Assembly (NCBI RefSeq): GCF_000621785.1
Contig: NZ_JHXI01000012.1
Location: 83,308-147,307, forward strand
Origin: Ruminococcus flavefaciens ND2009
Lineage (GTDB): Bacteria; Bacillota; Clostridia; Oscillospirales; Ruminococcaceae
Length of the DNA stretch: 64,000 nucleotides
Direction: 5' to 3'
In this document: piece by piece, positions 17,095 to 26,021 of the stretch
Layout of the letters: every line of letters starts with the position of its first letter
Numbering within the stretch: position 1 is the first letter of the stretch
Program-made: the position numbers and the translations under genes
Notes under the pieces: model-generated
What the model was told of the DNA's origin: nothing
The model's database searches: none
The model's input: only the letters and a program-made list of their open reading frames with translations

Positions 17095-17126
17095 ATTCTG
17101 TATAAGGGCAGAAAGGAAAGAGTTAA

Positions 17127-18635
17127 ATGCCAAAAACCATATTCCATTCAACTGAAAAATCTAATTTTATTCTCAATATGACTGAGGAGCAGTATTCAAA
17201 GCTGGCTTCAAGGGGACTTGCCATTGCTATGCTTATGACTCCGCTCTTCACTCTTATCCCCGAGATAATGCACGAGGGACTTACCAGCAAGGCTACCTAC
17301 GCTATCTCCGCAGGCGGTCTTGTGGCAGGCGGCGTTATCGCAATGATAATCGCTATTATCGCCTTTATGAAGAAGTACATAGGAAAACGTCTCATAGTTC
17401 CCATAGGCGCTATGGTCATTATGGAGCTCTGGGGAATATTCTCCCTGACAAGAGGCGTTATCCTGAGCTATTCTTTCTACGGCTACCCCGAGAGAGGCGA
17501 GGGAATGCTCGCCATCATCTTCTACTTCTGCTTCTTTGCCTCAGCCTCCGCGCTGAAGCGTGAGACTGCCCTCCGCACCATAATTGACGGTATCGTAGGC
17601 GTGGGACTGCTCAACAGTATCATCGCTCTCATACAGGTGTTCGGAGGTGTGCTCAGCCGCTATGTGCTTATAACCTCCGATACAAAGATAAATGCAGCGT
17701 CGGGACTTTCAATGTCACCTCTGTTCCTTGCGATGGTGCTGACTCTTTCGCTTACCGCCGCACTTATCAGCTTCATCTCCTCTGAGAACAAGAAGCGCAG
17801 CATCGGTATGCTGGTCTGTGCAGCACTGTTCTCATTCGTTATGATGTACACCTATTCCTTCATCGGCTTCTGCGGACTGGGCTTTGCTCTTATCGCAGCA
17901 GTCGCAGCAGTATTCGTGCTGAAGGCTCCGAAGAAGAAGCTTCTCAGCGTTCCTGTCAGCATTGCTGCCGCAGCAGGCGCTGTCGCTCTGGTCTTTGCGG
18001 GAGCTATCGGAAATATAAGCTCCTACAGGCTCTATGACGGAAGGATACTCTGGTGGGCAGACGCCTACATGAGAGTCTCTGCTTCGGGTACATTCGATCC
18101 GAGAGTTGTGGACATTGATGACACAGCAGACGTTTACTTCTATCTGAACAGAAGAGCAATGGACGTCATCGAGAATAATCCTCTTACGGGAACAGGTCCC
18201 GAGCAGCTTGCCTTCGCTGTGTTCAAAGCTCCTGAGGATCTGAGCGGCTACAGCGGCATAACAGAGGTCATCTCTGCCAGCAAGGGCAGCTTCGACAAGG
18301 TATATAACGAGTACCTCTACACCACAGCTACAAGAGGCGTGGTATCGGGTATCGCTCTGGTAATAACCGTTCTCTCGTCAGTTGCTCTGGGCTTTGCAGC
18401 CTTCCGCAAAAAACGCAGCGCCGAGACCTTCACTATATTCGTTCTTACCCTTGGCGGAGTTCTTATCTTCCTCATCGGCTGCAGCAGCATACCCTATGCT
18501 CCTGTTTTCTGGACAGCTGCGGGAGCTGCCTGTGCTGAACTGAAGTCGGACAAGCAGAAGAAGGCGGAAAAGAAAAACGCTGAGAAAACTGAAAAGAAGA
18601 CACCGGAGAAAAACACAAAGAAAGCAAAGGCTTGA
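17127..18635 (+). CDS. O-antigen ligase/polymerase-like membrane protein
   Basis: A 502-residue integral membrane protein with about ten to twelve hydrophobic segments spread through residues 30-460. Between segments are the loops typical of the O-antigen ligase (Wzy/WaaL) family: YPERGEGMLAIIFYF around residue 115 and a large outside loop ending in NNPLTGTGPEQLAF around 350. The C-terminal 30 residues are an unusual Lys/Glu-rich tail (KAEKKNAEKTEKKTPEKNTK). Such proteins polymerise or transfer surface glycans. It follows the M6 protease gene after 32 nt, so they are probably co-transcribed; a terminator follows. Confidence 0.78.
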   Translation: MPKTIFHSTEKSNFILNMTEEQYSKLASRGLAIAMLMTPLFTLIPEIMHEGLTSKATYAISAGGLVAGGVIAMIIAIIAFMKKYIGKRLIVPIGAMVIMELWGIFSLTRGVILSYSFYGYPERGEGMLAIIFYFCFFASASALKRETALRTIIDGIVGVGLLNSIIALIQVFGGVLSRYVLITSDTKINAASGLSMSPLFLAMVLTLSLTAALISFISSENKKRSIGMLVCAALFSFVMMYTYSFIGFCGLGFALIAAVAAVFVLKAPKKKLLSVPVSIAAAAGAVALVFAGAIGNISSYRLYDGRILWWADAYMRVSASGTFDPRVVDIDDTADVYFYLNRRAMDVIENNPLTGTGPEQLAFAVFKAPEDLSGYSGITEVISASKGSFDKVYNEYLYTTATRGVVSGIALVITVLSSVALGFAAFRKKRSAETFTIFVLTLGGVLIFLIGCSSIPYAPVFWTAAGAACAELKSDKQKKAEKKNAEKTEKKTPEKNTKKAKA

Positions 18636-18671
18636 GCTTTGTGATACGATAATGAAAATAAGATGAAATTT

Positions 18672-18705
18672 AAAGCCTGAGAGTCTGACTCTCAGGCTTT
18701 CTTTC
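18672..18705 (+). terminator. terminator after the O-antigen-ligase-like gene
   Basis: AAAGCCTGAGAGT (18672-18684), loop CTG, ACTCTCAGGCTTT (18688-18700), then CTTTC. Confidence 0.85.
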
Positions 18706-18761
18706 GGCGATTTTACGCGGTTTGACAGGTGTAAATGTAAGTAAATACTAACAAAAAACTC

Positions 18762-18789
18762 TTGATTTTTAGCTTGGATATGCTACAAT
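18762..18789 (+). promoter_or_regulatory. promoter of the ferredoxin gene
   Basis: TTGATT (18762-18767), 16-nt spacer, TACAAT (18784-18789). Confidence 0.6.
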
Positions 18790-18837
18790 ATAAATAACGT
18801 GGAGCGCTGCTCCCGAATAACACGGAGGTGTATGTAT

Positions 18838-19008
18838 ATGGCATATATTATTTCTGATGATTGCGTAGCTTGCGGTGCTTGTGCAGGTGAGTGTCCTGTT
18901 GGCGCTATCTCTGAGGGCGACGGAAAGTACGTTATCGATGCAGACGCTTGTGTTGAGTGCGGTGCTTGTGCAGGTGTATGTCCTGTAGGCGCTCCTAACG
19001 CTGAGTGA
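18838..19008 (+). CDS. 2[4Fe-4S] clostridial-type ferredoxin
   Basis: A 56-residue ferredoxin with two classical cluster motifs, CVACGACAGECP and CVECGACAGVCP, each CxxCxxCxxxCP. This is the small low-potential electron carrier of anaerobes used by hydrogenases and pyruvate:ferredoxin oxidoreductase. The ATG at 18838 has GGAGG in front and matches the family N-terminus (MAYIISDDC); longer in-frame starts do not. Own promoter and terminator. Confidence 0.96.
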   Translation: MAYIISDDCVACGACAGECPVGAISEGDGKYVIDADACVECGACAGVCPVGAPNAE

Positions 19009-19023
19009 TCCAACAAAAAGCAG

Positions 19024-19059
19024 ATAAGCAGTTCCATTTGAGGAACTGCTTATTTTTTT
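19024..19059 (+). terminator. terminator of the ferredoxin gene
   Basis: ATAAGCAGTTCC (19024-19035), loop of 6, GGAACTGCTTAT (19042-19053), then seven T. Confidence 0.9.
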
Positions 19060-19068
19060 GCCCTTTTC

Positions 19069-19251
19069 TCAGCTGCAGCAGCCTGTGCGCTTTACGAATG
19101 AGTTGCAGTCGGTACATTCGGGGACAGTGGGATCATCCTCGTGCGTGCCTACGGAAATGCAGTCAAGAGAGCAGTAATTCTCTGACACAAGGTTGTGGCG
19201 GCACTGTGAAACGTCACATTTGATGCTCTTGTTTTTCTTCTTATCGTCCAT
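19069..19251 (-). CDS. DUF1540 cysteine-rich small protein
   Basis: A 60-residue protein with a DUF1540-like pattern: KCDVSQCRHNLVSENYCSLDCISVG...CTDCNSF, two Cys-rich stretches likely to bind a metal. The ATG at 19251 has AGAGGTG ahead of it. DUF1540 proteins are small, abundant in Clostridia and some are spore-associated; function unknown. It ends in CC and is transcribed towards the ferredoxin gene. Confidence 0.85.
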   Translation of the reverse strand: MDDKKKNKSIKCDVSQCRHNLVSENYCSLDCISVGTHEDDPTVPECTDCNSFVKRTGCCS

Positions 19252-19365
19252 GATAAACACCTCTTTAAGAGTATTTACCCTTTCGGGCAAGAATAGTATG
19301 CCCTTATATTTGTGAATTATTCGTGATGGAATGATTACAGCATGAATACAAATCAGACTGCCATA

Positions 19366-19394
19366 TTGACTTTTTGAAATGTTTGTGATAGTAT
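19366..19394 (+). promoter_or_regulatory. promoter of the Asp-tailed membrane-anchored protein
   Basis: TTGACT (19366-19371), 17-nt spacer, TAGTAT (19389-19394). Confidence 0.55.
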
Positions 19395-19446
19395 TATCAT
19401 ATGGGGTTATATGCCCATAATGATATACCTACAGGAGGGGATCTTT

Positions 19447-21441
19447 ATGTTTAACAAGGATCAGAATAATTTTGAAAATCAGCCTATGAACAGCGACTTC
19501 AGCGTTTCGGGCGTAGAGCCTGTTACAAAGAAGAGCAAGGGCAAGAAAGCAGCGGTGATCGGGGGAATATCCGCAGCAGTTATCGCAGGCGGCGGCGCTA
19601 CGGCGTACGGCGTTTCCGATACAGTTAAGAATCAGGTAAAGCTCCGCGTAAGCTCTCCCGAGAAGTATTACGCATGGGTGACCGAAAAGAATTCCAAGAC
19701 AATTGGCGAGTCAGTAAGCGAGGCTTACAAGAAGGGCCTTGACAAATACGAAAAGGGTCAGACCATCGACTTCAAGGTATCATTTGAGCCTACCGATGAT
19801 ACAAAGGAACTGCTGAAGAATGAGCTCTCAGGCGACTATTACAGTGAGGAAGAGAATGAGGCTGTTGCGTCTGTCCTTGACATTATCGACAAAAATGACA
19901 AGTACACTTTAAGCGCAGAGGTCGCAAATAAGAAGGGCAGCTTCGACGCAGGTCTGGATCTTATCCTCGGCGACGAGAATATTGTCGGCGCAGACGTTAT
20001 CGCTGATGCAGATGCTTCCGATTACTTCTTCCGTATCCCCGAGCTCAAGGAGCAGTGGATAGGCATCGAGTACGGAAAGCTCATGGAGACTGTTCTGGAT
20101 GAGTTAGACCTTGACAGTGATCCTACAGCATCATATAAGGATATACTGAAGGACCCCGAGTCATTCCTCTCACCCGAGGACGTAGAGACTGAGGTCAACA
20201 GATATGCCGCAGTATGGTCCAATTTCGCAAGTGATGTTGAGCTTGAGAAGAAGGAAGAGGTCGACATCTGCGATATTACCGTAAATTACACAGTTGCTAC
20301 AGTAGACCTGACAGAAAAGGACATCGCAAAGCTCCAGCTTGATTTCCTCAAGGAGCTCCGCGACGATGAGATCGTCATGAATATCCTCACGGACAAGCTT
20401 GATCTTCTTGAAGAGGACGAGTTTACTGAGGAACTCGACGGAGAGATCGAGGATATAAAGACCGACCTCAAGGACGACTACTATGATGACGATGAAAAGG
20501 TCATTTTCGTTGATACATACATCGATGCCACAGGTACTATCCGCGGTCTGAAGTTCTATGATGATGACAACGCTTTCACTGCGGTCATTGGCAAGGACGG
20601 CGACAGCATTCGTGGTGAGCTCACATTCATAGAGGGCGGCGAGGAGCAGTTCTCCGCAAAGCTCACAGCTGAGGAGGATCACAAGAAGTACACAGGCGAC
20701 CTTGAGTTCACATACAATGAGGTAAGCTACGACTACACCGACGACGATTACGAAAAGAAGCTCACTCCCGTAACTATCTCAGTTCTTTTCGAGAACGTTG
20801 AGGTCGTAGACGAGGAGAAGGGCTACTTCAACGGCGATTTCACAGTGAATATCCCCGACACAGCTCCCTTCGCTGTTAATTGCAGCGCTGACAAGGACGG
20901 TCAGAACGTAAGCTGTGACATCGTTATCGACGGCACAAACTACGGCAAGCTCTCGTTTGACTACTCAGTTGACTTTAAGGCTGACATCGAAGTTCCCGAC
21001 AAGGGCGGCGCATTCATTATCGATTTTAACAGCGAGGAAGCTCCCGATTTTGAGTCATATGCTTCCAAGGACGATTTCAGCGGCTTCATCAGCGGCGTTC
21101 TTACAAGGGCAGGCATGGACGGCGACTTTGTTGACAAGTTCTCAGAATCCATAACAAATGAGCTCTATGACGATCTTGGCAATGACATTGATCTCGACTT
21201 TGACGATGATGACTTCGATTTAGATGACGACGATGATCTTGACTTCGATGATGATGACGACGATCTTGACTTCGACGAAGATGATGACGATTACGATGAT
21301 TATGACTTCCAGTTCAATCCCGACGACTTCAAGTATGAGGACTATAAGGACTTCATGACCGAGGATGAGTTCAACGAATGGATGGACGAGATGAAGAAGT
21401 ACTACGACGAGTACGAGAGCTCATCAACTAAGGCAAACTGA
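19447..21441 (+). CDS. membrane-anchored extracytoplasmic protein with Asp-rich tail, unknown function
   Basis: A 664-residue protein. The first 35 residues are hydrophilic and cytoplasmic, ending in a Lys cluster (KKSKGKKA), then one helix (AAVIGGISAAVIAGGGATAYGV, about 36-57) places the rest outside. The body is acidic, rich in Asp, Lys and aromatic residues with repeated beta-strand-like segments (for example PEKYYAWVTEKNSK, YIDATGTIRGLKFYDDDN). Near the C-terminus about 60 residues are mostly Asp with regularly placed Phe/Leu/Tyr (21160-21310), a likely calcium-binding or surface-charge region. I recognise no family. AGGAGGGG precedes the ATG; own promoter and strong terminator. Confidence 0.8.
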   Translation: MFNKDQNNFENQPMNSDFSVSGVEPVTKKSKGKKAAVIGGISAAVIAGGGATAYGVSDTVKNQVKLRVSSPEKYYAWVTEKNSKTIGESVSEAYKKGLDKYEKGQTIDFKVSFEPTDDTKELLKNELSGDYYSEEENEAVASVLDIIDKNDKYTLSAEVANKKGSFDAGLDLILGDENIVGADVIADADASDYFFRIPELKEQWIGIEYGKLMETVLDELDLDSDPTASYKDILKDPESFLSPEDVETEVNRYAAVWSNFASDVELEKKEEVDICDITVNYTVATVDLTEKDIAKLQLDFLKELRDDEIVMNILTDKLDLLEEDEFTEELDGEIEDIKTDLKDDYYDDDEKVIFVDTYIDATGTIRGLKFYDDDNAFTAVIGKDGDSIRGELTFIEGGEEQFSAKLTAEEDHKKYTGDLEFTYNEVSYDYTDDDYEKKLTPVTISVLFENVEVVDEEKGYFNGDFTVNIPDTAPFAVNCSADKDGQNVSCDIVIDGTNYGKLSFDYSVDFKADIEVPDKGGAFIIDFNSEEAPDFESYASKDDFSGFISGVLTRAGMDGDFVDKFSESITNELYDDLGNDIDLDFDDDDFDLDDDDDLDFDDDDDDLDFDEDDDDYDDYDFQFNPDDFKYEDYKDFMTEDEFNEWMDEMKKYYDEYESSSTKAN

Positions 21442-21453
21442 TAAAACAGTAAT

Positions 21454-21488
21454 AAAAAAGACCTCCGTGAGATACGGAGGTCTTTTTT
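21454..21488 (+). terminator. terminator after the Asp-tailed protein gene
   Basis: AAAAAAGACCTCCGT, loop GAGAT, ACGGAGGTCTTTTTT (stem 21454-21488); works in both directions and also closes the convergent DUF3592 gene. Confidence 0.92.
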
Positions 21489-21491
21489 ATG

Positions 21492-22013
21492 CTAATATAA
21501 CTGACTTTCGCGGTATTTTCTGAGAATGAAAAAGGCAAAGAGCAGCACAAGTCCGACTATAAGGCAAATACAGCCAAGGACCGTGAATGTGATGCCTAAT
21601 GCATTTATGCTGTCCTCAGTCTCATTAAAGTAGAAAAGAGCGGTGTCATTCGGGTCGTAGTGGATAGTTACCCTGCTGCCCACGCTCAGTGATGTATCTG
21701 AGGAGGAGAGGGTAGGGTATTTGAAAATATCGTCGTTCTCCACGGTTATAGTGTATTCATTGCGGGTCTTGGTACGATTTTTTTCCCTGCCGTTTAAGTA
21801 ATAGCTTTCATTGTAGTGTTCTGTCTTAACATCTGTCACAACGCCATAGACCGTGCCTGTGCATTTTTTCTCCAGACTGCTTGTGAGGCAGTCACAGAAG
21901 ATGGTCAGCAGGAAAAATATAGCTGCCAGACCGAGAAATACTGCAACAAGAGTTATCTTGCGCTTTCTGCTCATATCGTCCTTGAAGACGAAGCCGCTGT
22001 CACCGCCTGTCAT
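21492..22013 (-). CDS. DUF3592 family membrane protein
   Basis: A 173-residue protein with two membrane helices (about residues 19-40 and 138-162) enclosing an outside beta-rich domain containing CTGTVYGVVTDVK, YTITVENDD and SVGSRVTIHYDPNDTALFY, the last being the DUF3592 signature. Function unknown. The true start is the ATG at 22013, which overlaps the coaBC stop codon (TAATG); the frame stays open further upstream but that part lies inside coaBC. Probably co-transcribed with coaBC. Confidence 0.78.
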   Translation of the reverse strand: MTGGDSGFVFKDDMSRKRKITLVAVFLGLAAIFFLLTIFCDCLTSSLEKKCTGTVYGVVTDVKTEHYNESYYLNGREKNRTKTRNEYTITVENDDIFKYPTLSSSDTSLSVGSRVTIHYDPNDTALFYFNETEDSINALGITFTVLGCICLIVGLVLLFAFFILRKYRESQLY

Positions 22014-23209
22014 TACTTTTCGGAAAGGCTCCTGAGCCTGCTCAGGATTATATTTGCGGCATCGAACTTGGACATGAGCTCCATTTCCTCGTCGCCGTCC
22101 TTGGTTATCATGGTGATGATGTTGGTGTCGGTGCCGAAGCCGGAGCCTGCCTTCCTCAGCGAGTTTGCGCATATCATATCGCAGTTCTTCTTGGTAAGCT
22201 TCTTACGGGAGTTCTCGATAACGTTGTCAGTCTCCATGGAGAAGCCGCAGACCACCTGTCCCTCGCGGCGGTGCTCGCCGATATAGGCAAGAATATCCGT
22301 GGTGCGCTTCAGGGGTATGCTCATATCCCCGTCGGACTTCTTTATCTTGCTGTCGGCAGTGGTAACGGGAGTATAGTCCGCTACGGCGGCAGCCTTTATG
22401 ATGATGTCGGTCTCGTCAAGACGCTCCCTTACGGCATTGAACATATCCTCCGCAGACTTTACGGGGACAACGTTCACGAACATGGGGGGCTCCACATCGG
22501 TATGTGCAGCAACAACCGTTACCTCTGCGCCGCGGAGCATTGCTGCTCTTGCAAGTGCAAAGCCCATCTTGCCGCTGGAATGGTTTGAGATGAAGCGTAC
22601 AGGGTCTATGCTCTCGCGGGTAGCACCTGCGGTGACCAGTATGCGCTTGCCTGCCAGGTCCTTCTCAAAGGCAGCCTCGCGGACGATGTACTCCAGAAGG
22701 GTCTCCTCGTCGGGGAGCTTTCCGTCGCCGATGTCGCGGTTTGCCAGCATACCGCGGACCGGCTCCACTATCTCATAGCCGAACTTTCTCAGCTTGTCAA
22801 GATTGTCCTGGACTATGGGGTTGTGGAACATATTATGGTTCATGGCAGGAGCGATTATCTTCTTGCAGGTACACGCCATGACAGTTGTGGTCAGCATATC
22901 GTCTGCAATGCCGTTTGCTATCTTGCCTATGACGTTTGCGGAGGCAGGAGCTATCATGACTACATCTGCCTTCTTTGCGATCGAGACGTGTTCCACGCTG
23001 TACTCGAAGTTGCGGTCAAAGGTGTCGATGAGGCACTTGTGCTGAGTAAGGGTCTCAAAGGTAAGAGGGTGTACGAAATTAAGGGAGTTTGGCGTCATAG
23101 CAACGTGAACATCTGCCCCCAGCTTGGTCAGCATACGGGCAAGGTTGCAGGTCTTGTAAATGGCTATGGAGCTTGTCACTCCCAGTAAAACTGTTTTTCC
23201 TGTAAGCAT
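22013..23209 (-). CDS. coaBC: bifunctional phosphopantothenoylcysteine decarboxylase / phosphopantothenate-cysteine ligase CoaBC
   Basis: A 398-residue coenzyme A biosynthesis enzyme. N-terminal CoaC flavoprotein half: LLGVTSSIAIYK, the catalytic histidine region VEHVSIAKKADVVMIAPASAN (about residues 70-90) and APAMNHNMF with the substrate-binding PxMNxxMW-type motif. C-terminal CoaB half: ILVTAGATRESIDPVRFISN, SGKMGFALA and KKTNCD-like KLTKKNCDMICAN. The ATG at 23209 has GAGGTGG just upstream; an earlier in-frame start does not. Length normal. Confidence 0.96.
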   Translation of the reverse strand: MLTGKTVLLGVTSSIAIYKTCNLARMLTKLGADVHVAMTPNSLNFVHPLTFETLTQHKCLIDTFDRNFEYSVEHVSIAKKADVVMIAPASANVIGKIANGIADDMLTTTVMACTCKKIIAPAMNHNMFHNPIVQDNLDKLRKFGYEIVEPVRGMLANRDIGDGKLPDEETLLEYIVREAAFEKDLAGKRILVTAGATRESIDPVRFISNHSSGKMGFALARAAMLRGAEVTVVAAHTDVEPPMFVNVVPVKSAEDMFNAVRERLDETDIIIKAAAVADYTPVTTADSKIKKSDGDMSIPLKRTTDILAYIGEHRREGQVVCGFSMETDNVIENSRKKLTKKNCDMICANSLRKAGSGFGTDTNIITMITKDGDEEMELMSKFDAANIILSRLRSLSEK

Positions 23210-23219
23210 ATTATCCACC

Positions 23220-24200
23220 TCATATACGGAGCTCATTGGGACACTCCTCACCTTTGTGACAGGTGATGATGTTGTTCACAGTGGTCTCGGCGATATTGCT
23301 GAGAGCCTCCTCTGTGAGGAATGCCTGATGAGAAGTTACGATAACGTTTGGCATGGAAATAAGACGGGCGAGAGTATCGTCGGCGATGATGTGTCCCGAG
23401 AAGTCCTGGAAGAAAACGTCAGCCTCCTCCTCGTATACATCAAGGCAGGCAGCGCCTATCTTACGGGCTTTTATTCCCTCAAGGAGAGCCTCTGCGTCGA
23501 TGAGGGCGCCTCTTGAGGTATTGATTATGACTACGCCCTTCTTGAGCTTGTCCACTGACTTTTCGTCGATAAGGTGATAGGTCTCGTCGGTGAGAGGGCA
23601 GTGGAATGAGATTATGTCGCTGCGGCTGAACAGCTCGTCCAGCTCAACGTATTCGATACCGCTGTCCTTTGCGGGGAACTTATCATAGGCGATGACGTTC
23701 ATGCCGAAGCCGCGGCATATATTGATGAAGATGCGTCCTATCTTACCTGTTCCCACAACGCCCACGGTCTTGCCGTGAAGGTCGAAGCCTGTAAGTCCGT
23801 TCAGTGAGAAGTTGTGATCCCTTGTGCGGATATAAGCCTTGTGGACGCGGCGTATTGAGGTCAGCAGCAGAGCCATGGCGTGCTCGGCGACTGCATAGGG
23901 TGAGTAGGCGGGGACGCTTACGACCGTTATTTTGCCCTTGGCGTACTGTATGTCCACATTGTTGTAGCCTGCACAGCGGAGCGCCAGAGTCTTCACGCCC
24001 AGCTCACAGAGCCTGTCGATAACGGCGGCGTTGACGGTGTCGTTTACGAATACGCACACAGCTTCGCAGCCCTTTGCCAGCTCTGCCGTGTCCTCGTTGA
24101 GCTTGGTCTCGTAGAACTTGAAGCGTATGCCGTTTTCGCTGCCGAACTTCTCGAATGATGGCATATCGTAGGGCTTTGCGTCAAAAAACGCGACTTTCAT
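23220..24200 (-). CDS. D-lactate dehydrogenase (D-2-hydroxyacid dehydrogenase family)
   Basis: A 326-residue NAD-dependent dehydrogenase reducing pyruvate to D-lactate. Seen: MKVAFFDAKPYDMPSFE (D-LDH N-terminus), catalytic Arg in ALRCAGYNNVD, NAD-binding GVVGTGKIGRIFINICRGFG (about residues 145-164), FHCPLTDETYHLID, NTSRGALIDAEAL and catalytic His in VTSHQAFLTEEAL. The ATG at 24200 follows GAAGGTAATG. It lies 10 nt upstream of coaBC on the same strand, so it may be co-transcribed with it. Family clear; lactate as substrate is by resemblance. Confidence 0.9.
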   Translation of the reverse strand: MKVAFFDAKPYDMPSFEKFGSENGIRFKFYETKLNEDTAELAKGCEAVCVFVNDTVNAAVIDRLCELGVKTLALRCAGYNNVDIQYAKGKITVVSVPAYSPYAVAEHAMALLLTSIRRVHKAYIRTRDHNFSLNGLTGFDLHGKTVGVVGTGKIGRIFINICRGFGMNVIAYDKFPAKDSGIEYVELDELFSRSDIISFHCPLTDETYHLIDEKSVDKLKKGVVIINTSRGALIDAEALLEGIKARKIGAACLDVYEEEADVFFQDFSGHIIADDTLARLISMPNVIVTSHQAFLTEEALSNIAETTVNNIITCHKGEECPNELRI

Positions 24201-24230
24201 TGCATTACCTTCTTTCGTTATGATGTGTTT

Positions 24231-24264
24231 ACAGCCGACGGAAGCGTTCACGTCGGCTGTTTTG
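24231..24264. terminator. hairpin between the isochorismatase-like gene and the D-LDH gene
   Basis: ACAGCCGACG (24231-24240) pairs with CGTCGGCTGT (24251-24260). The T-run lies on the plus-strand side, so it is not a classical terminator for the minus-strand gene it follows. Confidence 0.45.
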
Positions 24265-24269
24265 ATTAT

Positions 24270-24794
24270 TTACACTATCTTGGCGAATATTCCTGCCAGA
24301 GAAGCGATATAGGTCTTCTGAACGGTCTCGGCAGGTATTACCTCGCCGTTTATCTCAAGGTCCATAGTTGCGCAGGCGTCTGCAACGAGAGACACCTCAT
24401 AGCCGTGGTCCATAGCGGCGCGGACAGTGGTGTCAACGCACATATGGGTCATCATGCCGCATACTATGAGCTTTTCCACCCCGAGACTGCGGAGGCAGTC
24501 ATTGAGCTCTGTACCCAGGAAGCTGTTGGGGCAGTACTTATTGATAACAATGTCTGTGGGAAGGGGCTTTATGCGGTCCGAGATCTCGCAGCCGTAGGTC
24601 CCTTCGTTGAAGAAAGTCTCATCATCGGGGTTGATGTGTCGTATGTAGATGATGTGCCTGCCGATACGGCGGCTCTCGCTGATAAGCTCGGCAATGCGCG
24701 CCTCAGCCTGTCTGGGGTTATGGAGCTCGCAGGCTCCGCCCTCGAAGTAATCGTTTTGAACGTCAATGATGATCAAAGCTTCTTTCATATTCAT
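24270..24794 (-). CDS. isochorismatase-family cysteine hydrolase
   Basis: A 174-residue hydrolase of the isochorismatase/nicotinamidase superfamily. Catalytic triad motifs are visible: Asp in LIIIDVQNDYFEGG (residue about 11), Lys in INKYCPNSF (about 86) and Cys in GMMTHMCVDTTVRAA (about 119). Members deaminate nicotinamide, cleave isochorismate or hydrolyse other amides; the actual substrate is not evident. Single gene; the upstream 24795-24960 stretch is AT-rich with nothing recognised. Confidence 0.88.
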   Translation of the reverse strand: MNMKEALIIIDVQNDYFEGGACELHNPRQAEARIAELISESRRIGRHIIYIRHINPDDETFFNEGTYGCEISDRIKPLPTDIVINKYCPNSFLGTELNDCLRSLGVEKLIVCGMMTHMCVDTTVRAAMDHGYEVSLVADACATMDLEINGEVIPAETVQKTYIASLAGIFAKIV

Positions 24795-24966
24795 ATCTCC
24801 CTAAGAAAAAGTGCTGTATCCGCCTGCTGAAACAGCGGCAGATATTTTTTTATTTTAGTATACCACATCGCGGCAGTTGTGTCAATTAATTGAGCAGTAG
24901 TCATAATCACGAAATCTTACCCTTAAAAACGCAAAAAAATGTGAAGGCAGTGACCGTCCCCCTTCC

Positions 24967-24995
24967 TTGCTATTATATATTCTTTATGCTATAAT
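24967..24995 (+). promoter_or_regulatory. promoter of the ABC-serine hydrolase-two-component operon
   Basis: TTGCTA (24967-24972), 17-nt spacer, TATAAT (24990-24995), about 265 nt before the first gene. Confidence 0.7.
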
Positions 24996-25001
24996 GAATA
25001 C

Positions 25002-25259
25002 AAAGTATTCATTATAAATTATTAAAAGCCCTTGCAGATACGCAGATCGGAGATCTGCTCCCTGCAATCGGGCAATTACAGCATAACGCTCCGCTTTTAT
25101 GCTGTAATTATTATTGCCATTCAACGGTGATAATGAATATTTAAGAAACAGATAAGAAATTAATAGCAGTATGATAAAGAAGTTTTCCCGGAAATACGCT
25201 ATACTTAGATCACAGGATAAATGCGGCGCCCTCGGGGTGCCGCGGAAAAGGAGAATATT
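25002..25259 (+). promoter_or_regulatory. structured leader of the ABC transporter operon
   Basis: No gene is seen here. Stems visible: GCAGATC/GATCTGC (25042-25048 with 25052-25058); a perfect 13-bp stem AATTACAGCATAA/TTATGCTGTAATT (25074-25086 with 25097-25109), further enclosed by GGCAA/TTGCC; and a GC-rich stem GCGGCGCC/GGTGCCGC (25223-25230 with 25236-25243) directly before the ribosome binding site AAAGGAGA. None has a U-run, so it is not a simple attenuator. A role in translational or processing control is inference. Confidence 0.45.
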
Positions 25260-26021
25260 ATGGGTACTGCTGTATTACATACGGAAAAGCTGTGCAAGAC
25301 CTTCTCCAACGGAGGCTTCCAGCAGCACGTTATCAAAAATCTGGATATTGAGATCCGCGAGAAGGATTTCACTGTAATAATGGGAGCCTCGGGCTCCGGA
25401 AAGTCCACTCTGCTCTATGCACTTTCGGGTATGGACAAGCCCACTCTGGGCAAGGTATTCTTCGGAAAGGAGGATATTTCGGACTATTCCAACGACCGGC
25501 TCGCCATATTCCGCAGAAAGAACTGCGGCTTCGTGTTCCAGAGCATATACCTTCTGGAGAATATGAACGTTTTCGACAACGTGATGACAGGTGCTCTCGT
25601 AGCACAGAAGAACTCTCCTGAGCTTATCAAAAAGGCGGAGGACCTGCTGATAAAGGTAGGCATAAACAAGGAGACCTGGAAGAAGTATCCCAATCAGCTC
25701 TCGGGCGGTGAGTGCCAGCGTGTGGGCATTGTCCGCGCTGTCATCAATGAGCCCGCCATACTCTTTGCGGACGAGCCTACGGGAAGTCTCAACTCAGCCT
25801 CAAGCCGTGATGTGCTGGACATCTTCACCGAGCTTCACAGCAAGGGACAGAGCATAGTCATGGTAACTCATGACATAAGGACAGCCCTCCGCGGAAACAG
25901 GGTCATCTTCCTTTCCGACGGCTCGGTTGTAGGAGAGCATGAGATGCCGCCCTACGGCACCGACGATCTGAAAAAGCGCCGTGACGGGCTTCAGGATTTC
26001 CTTGACAGGATGGGATGGTGA
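25260..26021 (+). CDS. ABC transporter ATP-binding protein (MacB/LolD/BceA type)
   Basis: A 253-residue ATPase. Walker A GASGSGKST (about residue 43), Q-loop FVFQSIYLLENMNVFDNV, signature LSGGECQRVGIVRA and Walker B ILFADEPTGSLN are all present. This subgroup energises FtsX-type permeases that expel or sense peptides, lipoproteins or antibiotics. AAAGGAGA precedes the ATG. It overlaps the permease gene and heads a five-gene operon. Confidence 0.94.
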   Translation: MGTAVLHTEKLCKTFSNGGFQQHVIKNLDIEIREKDFTVIMGASGSGKSTLLYALSGMDKPTLGKVFFGKEDISDYSNDRLAIFRRKNCGFVFQSIYLLENMNVFDNVMTGALVAQKNSPELIKKAEDLLIKVGINKETWKKYPNQLSGGECQRVGIVRAVINEPAILFADEPTGSLNSASSRDVLDIFTELHSKGQSIVMVTHDIRTALRGNRVIFLSDGSVVGEHEMPPYGTDDLKKRRDGLQDFLDRMGW

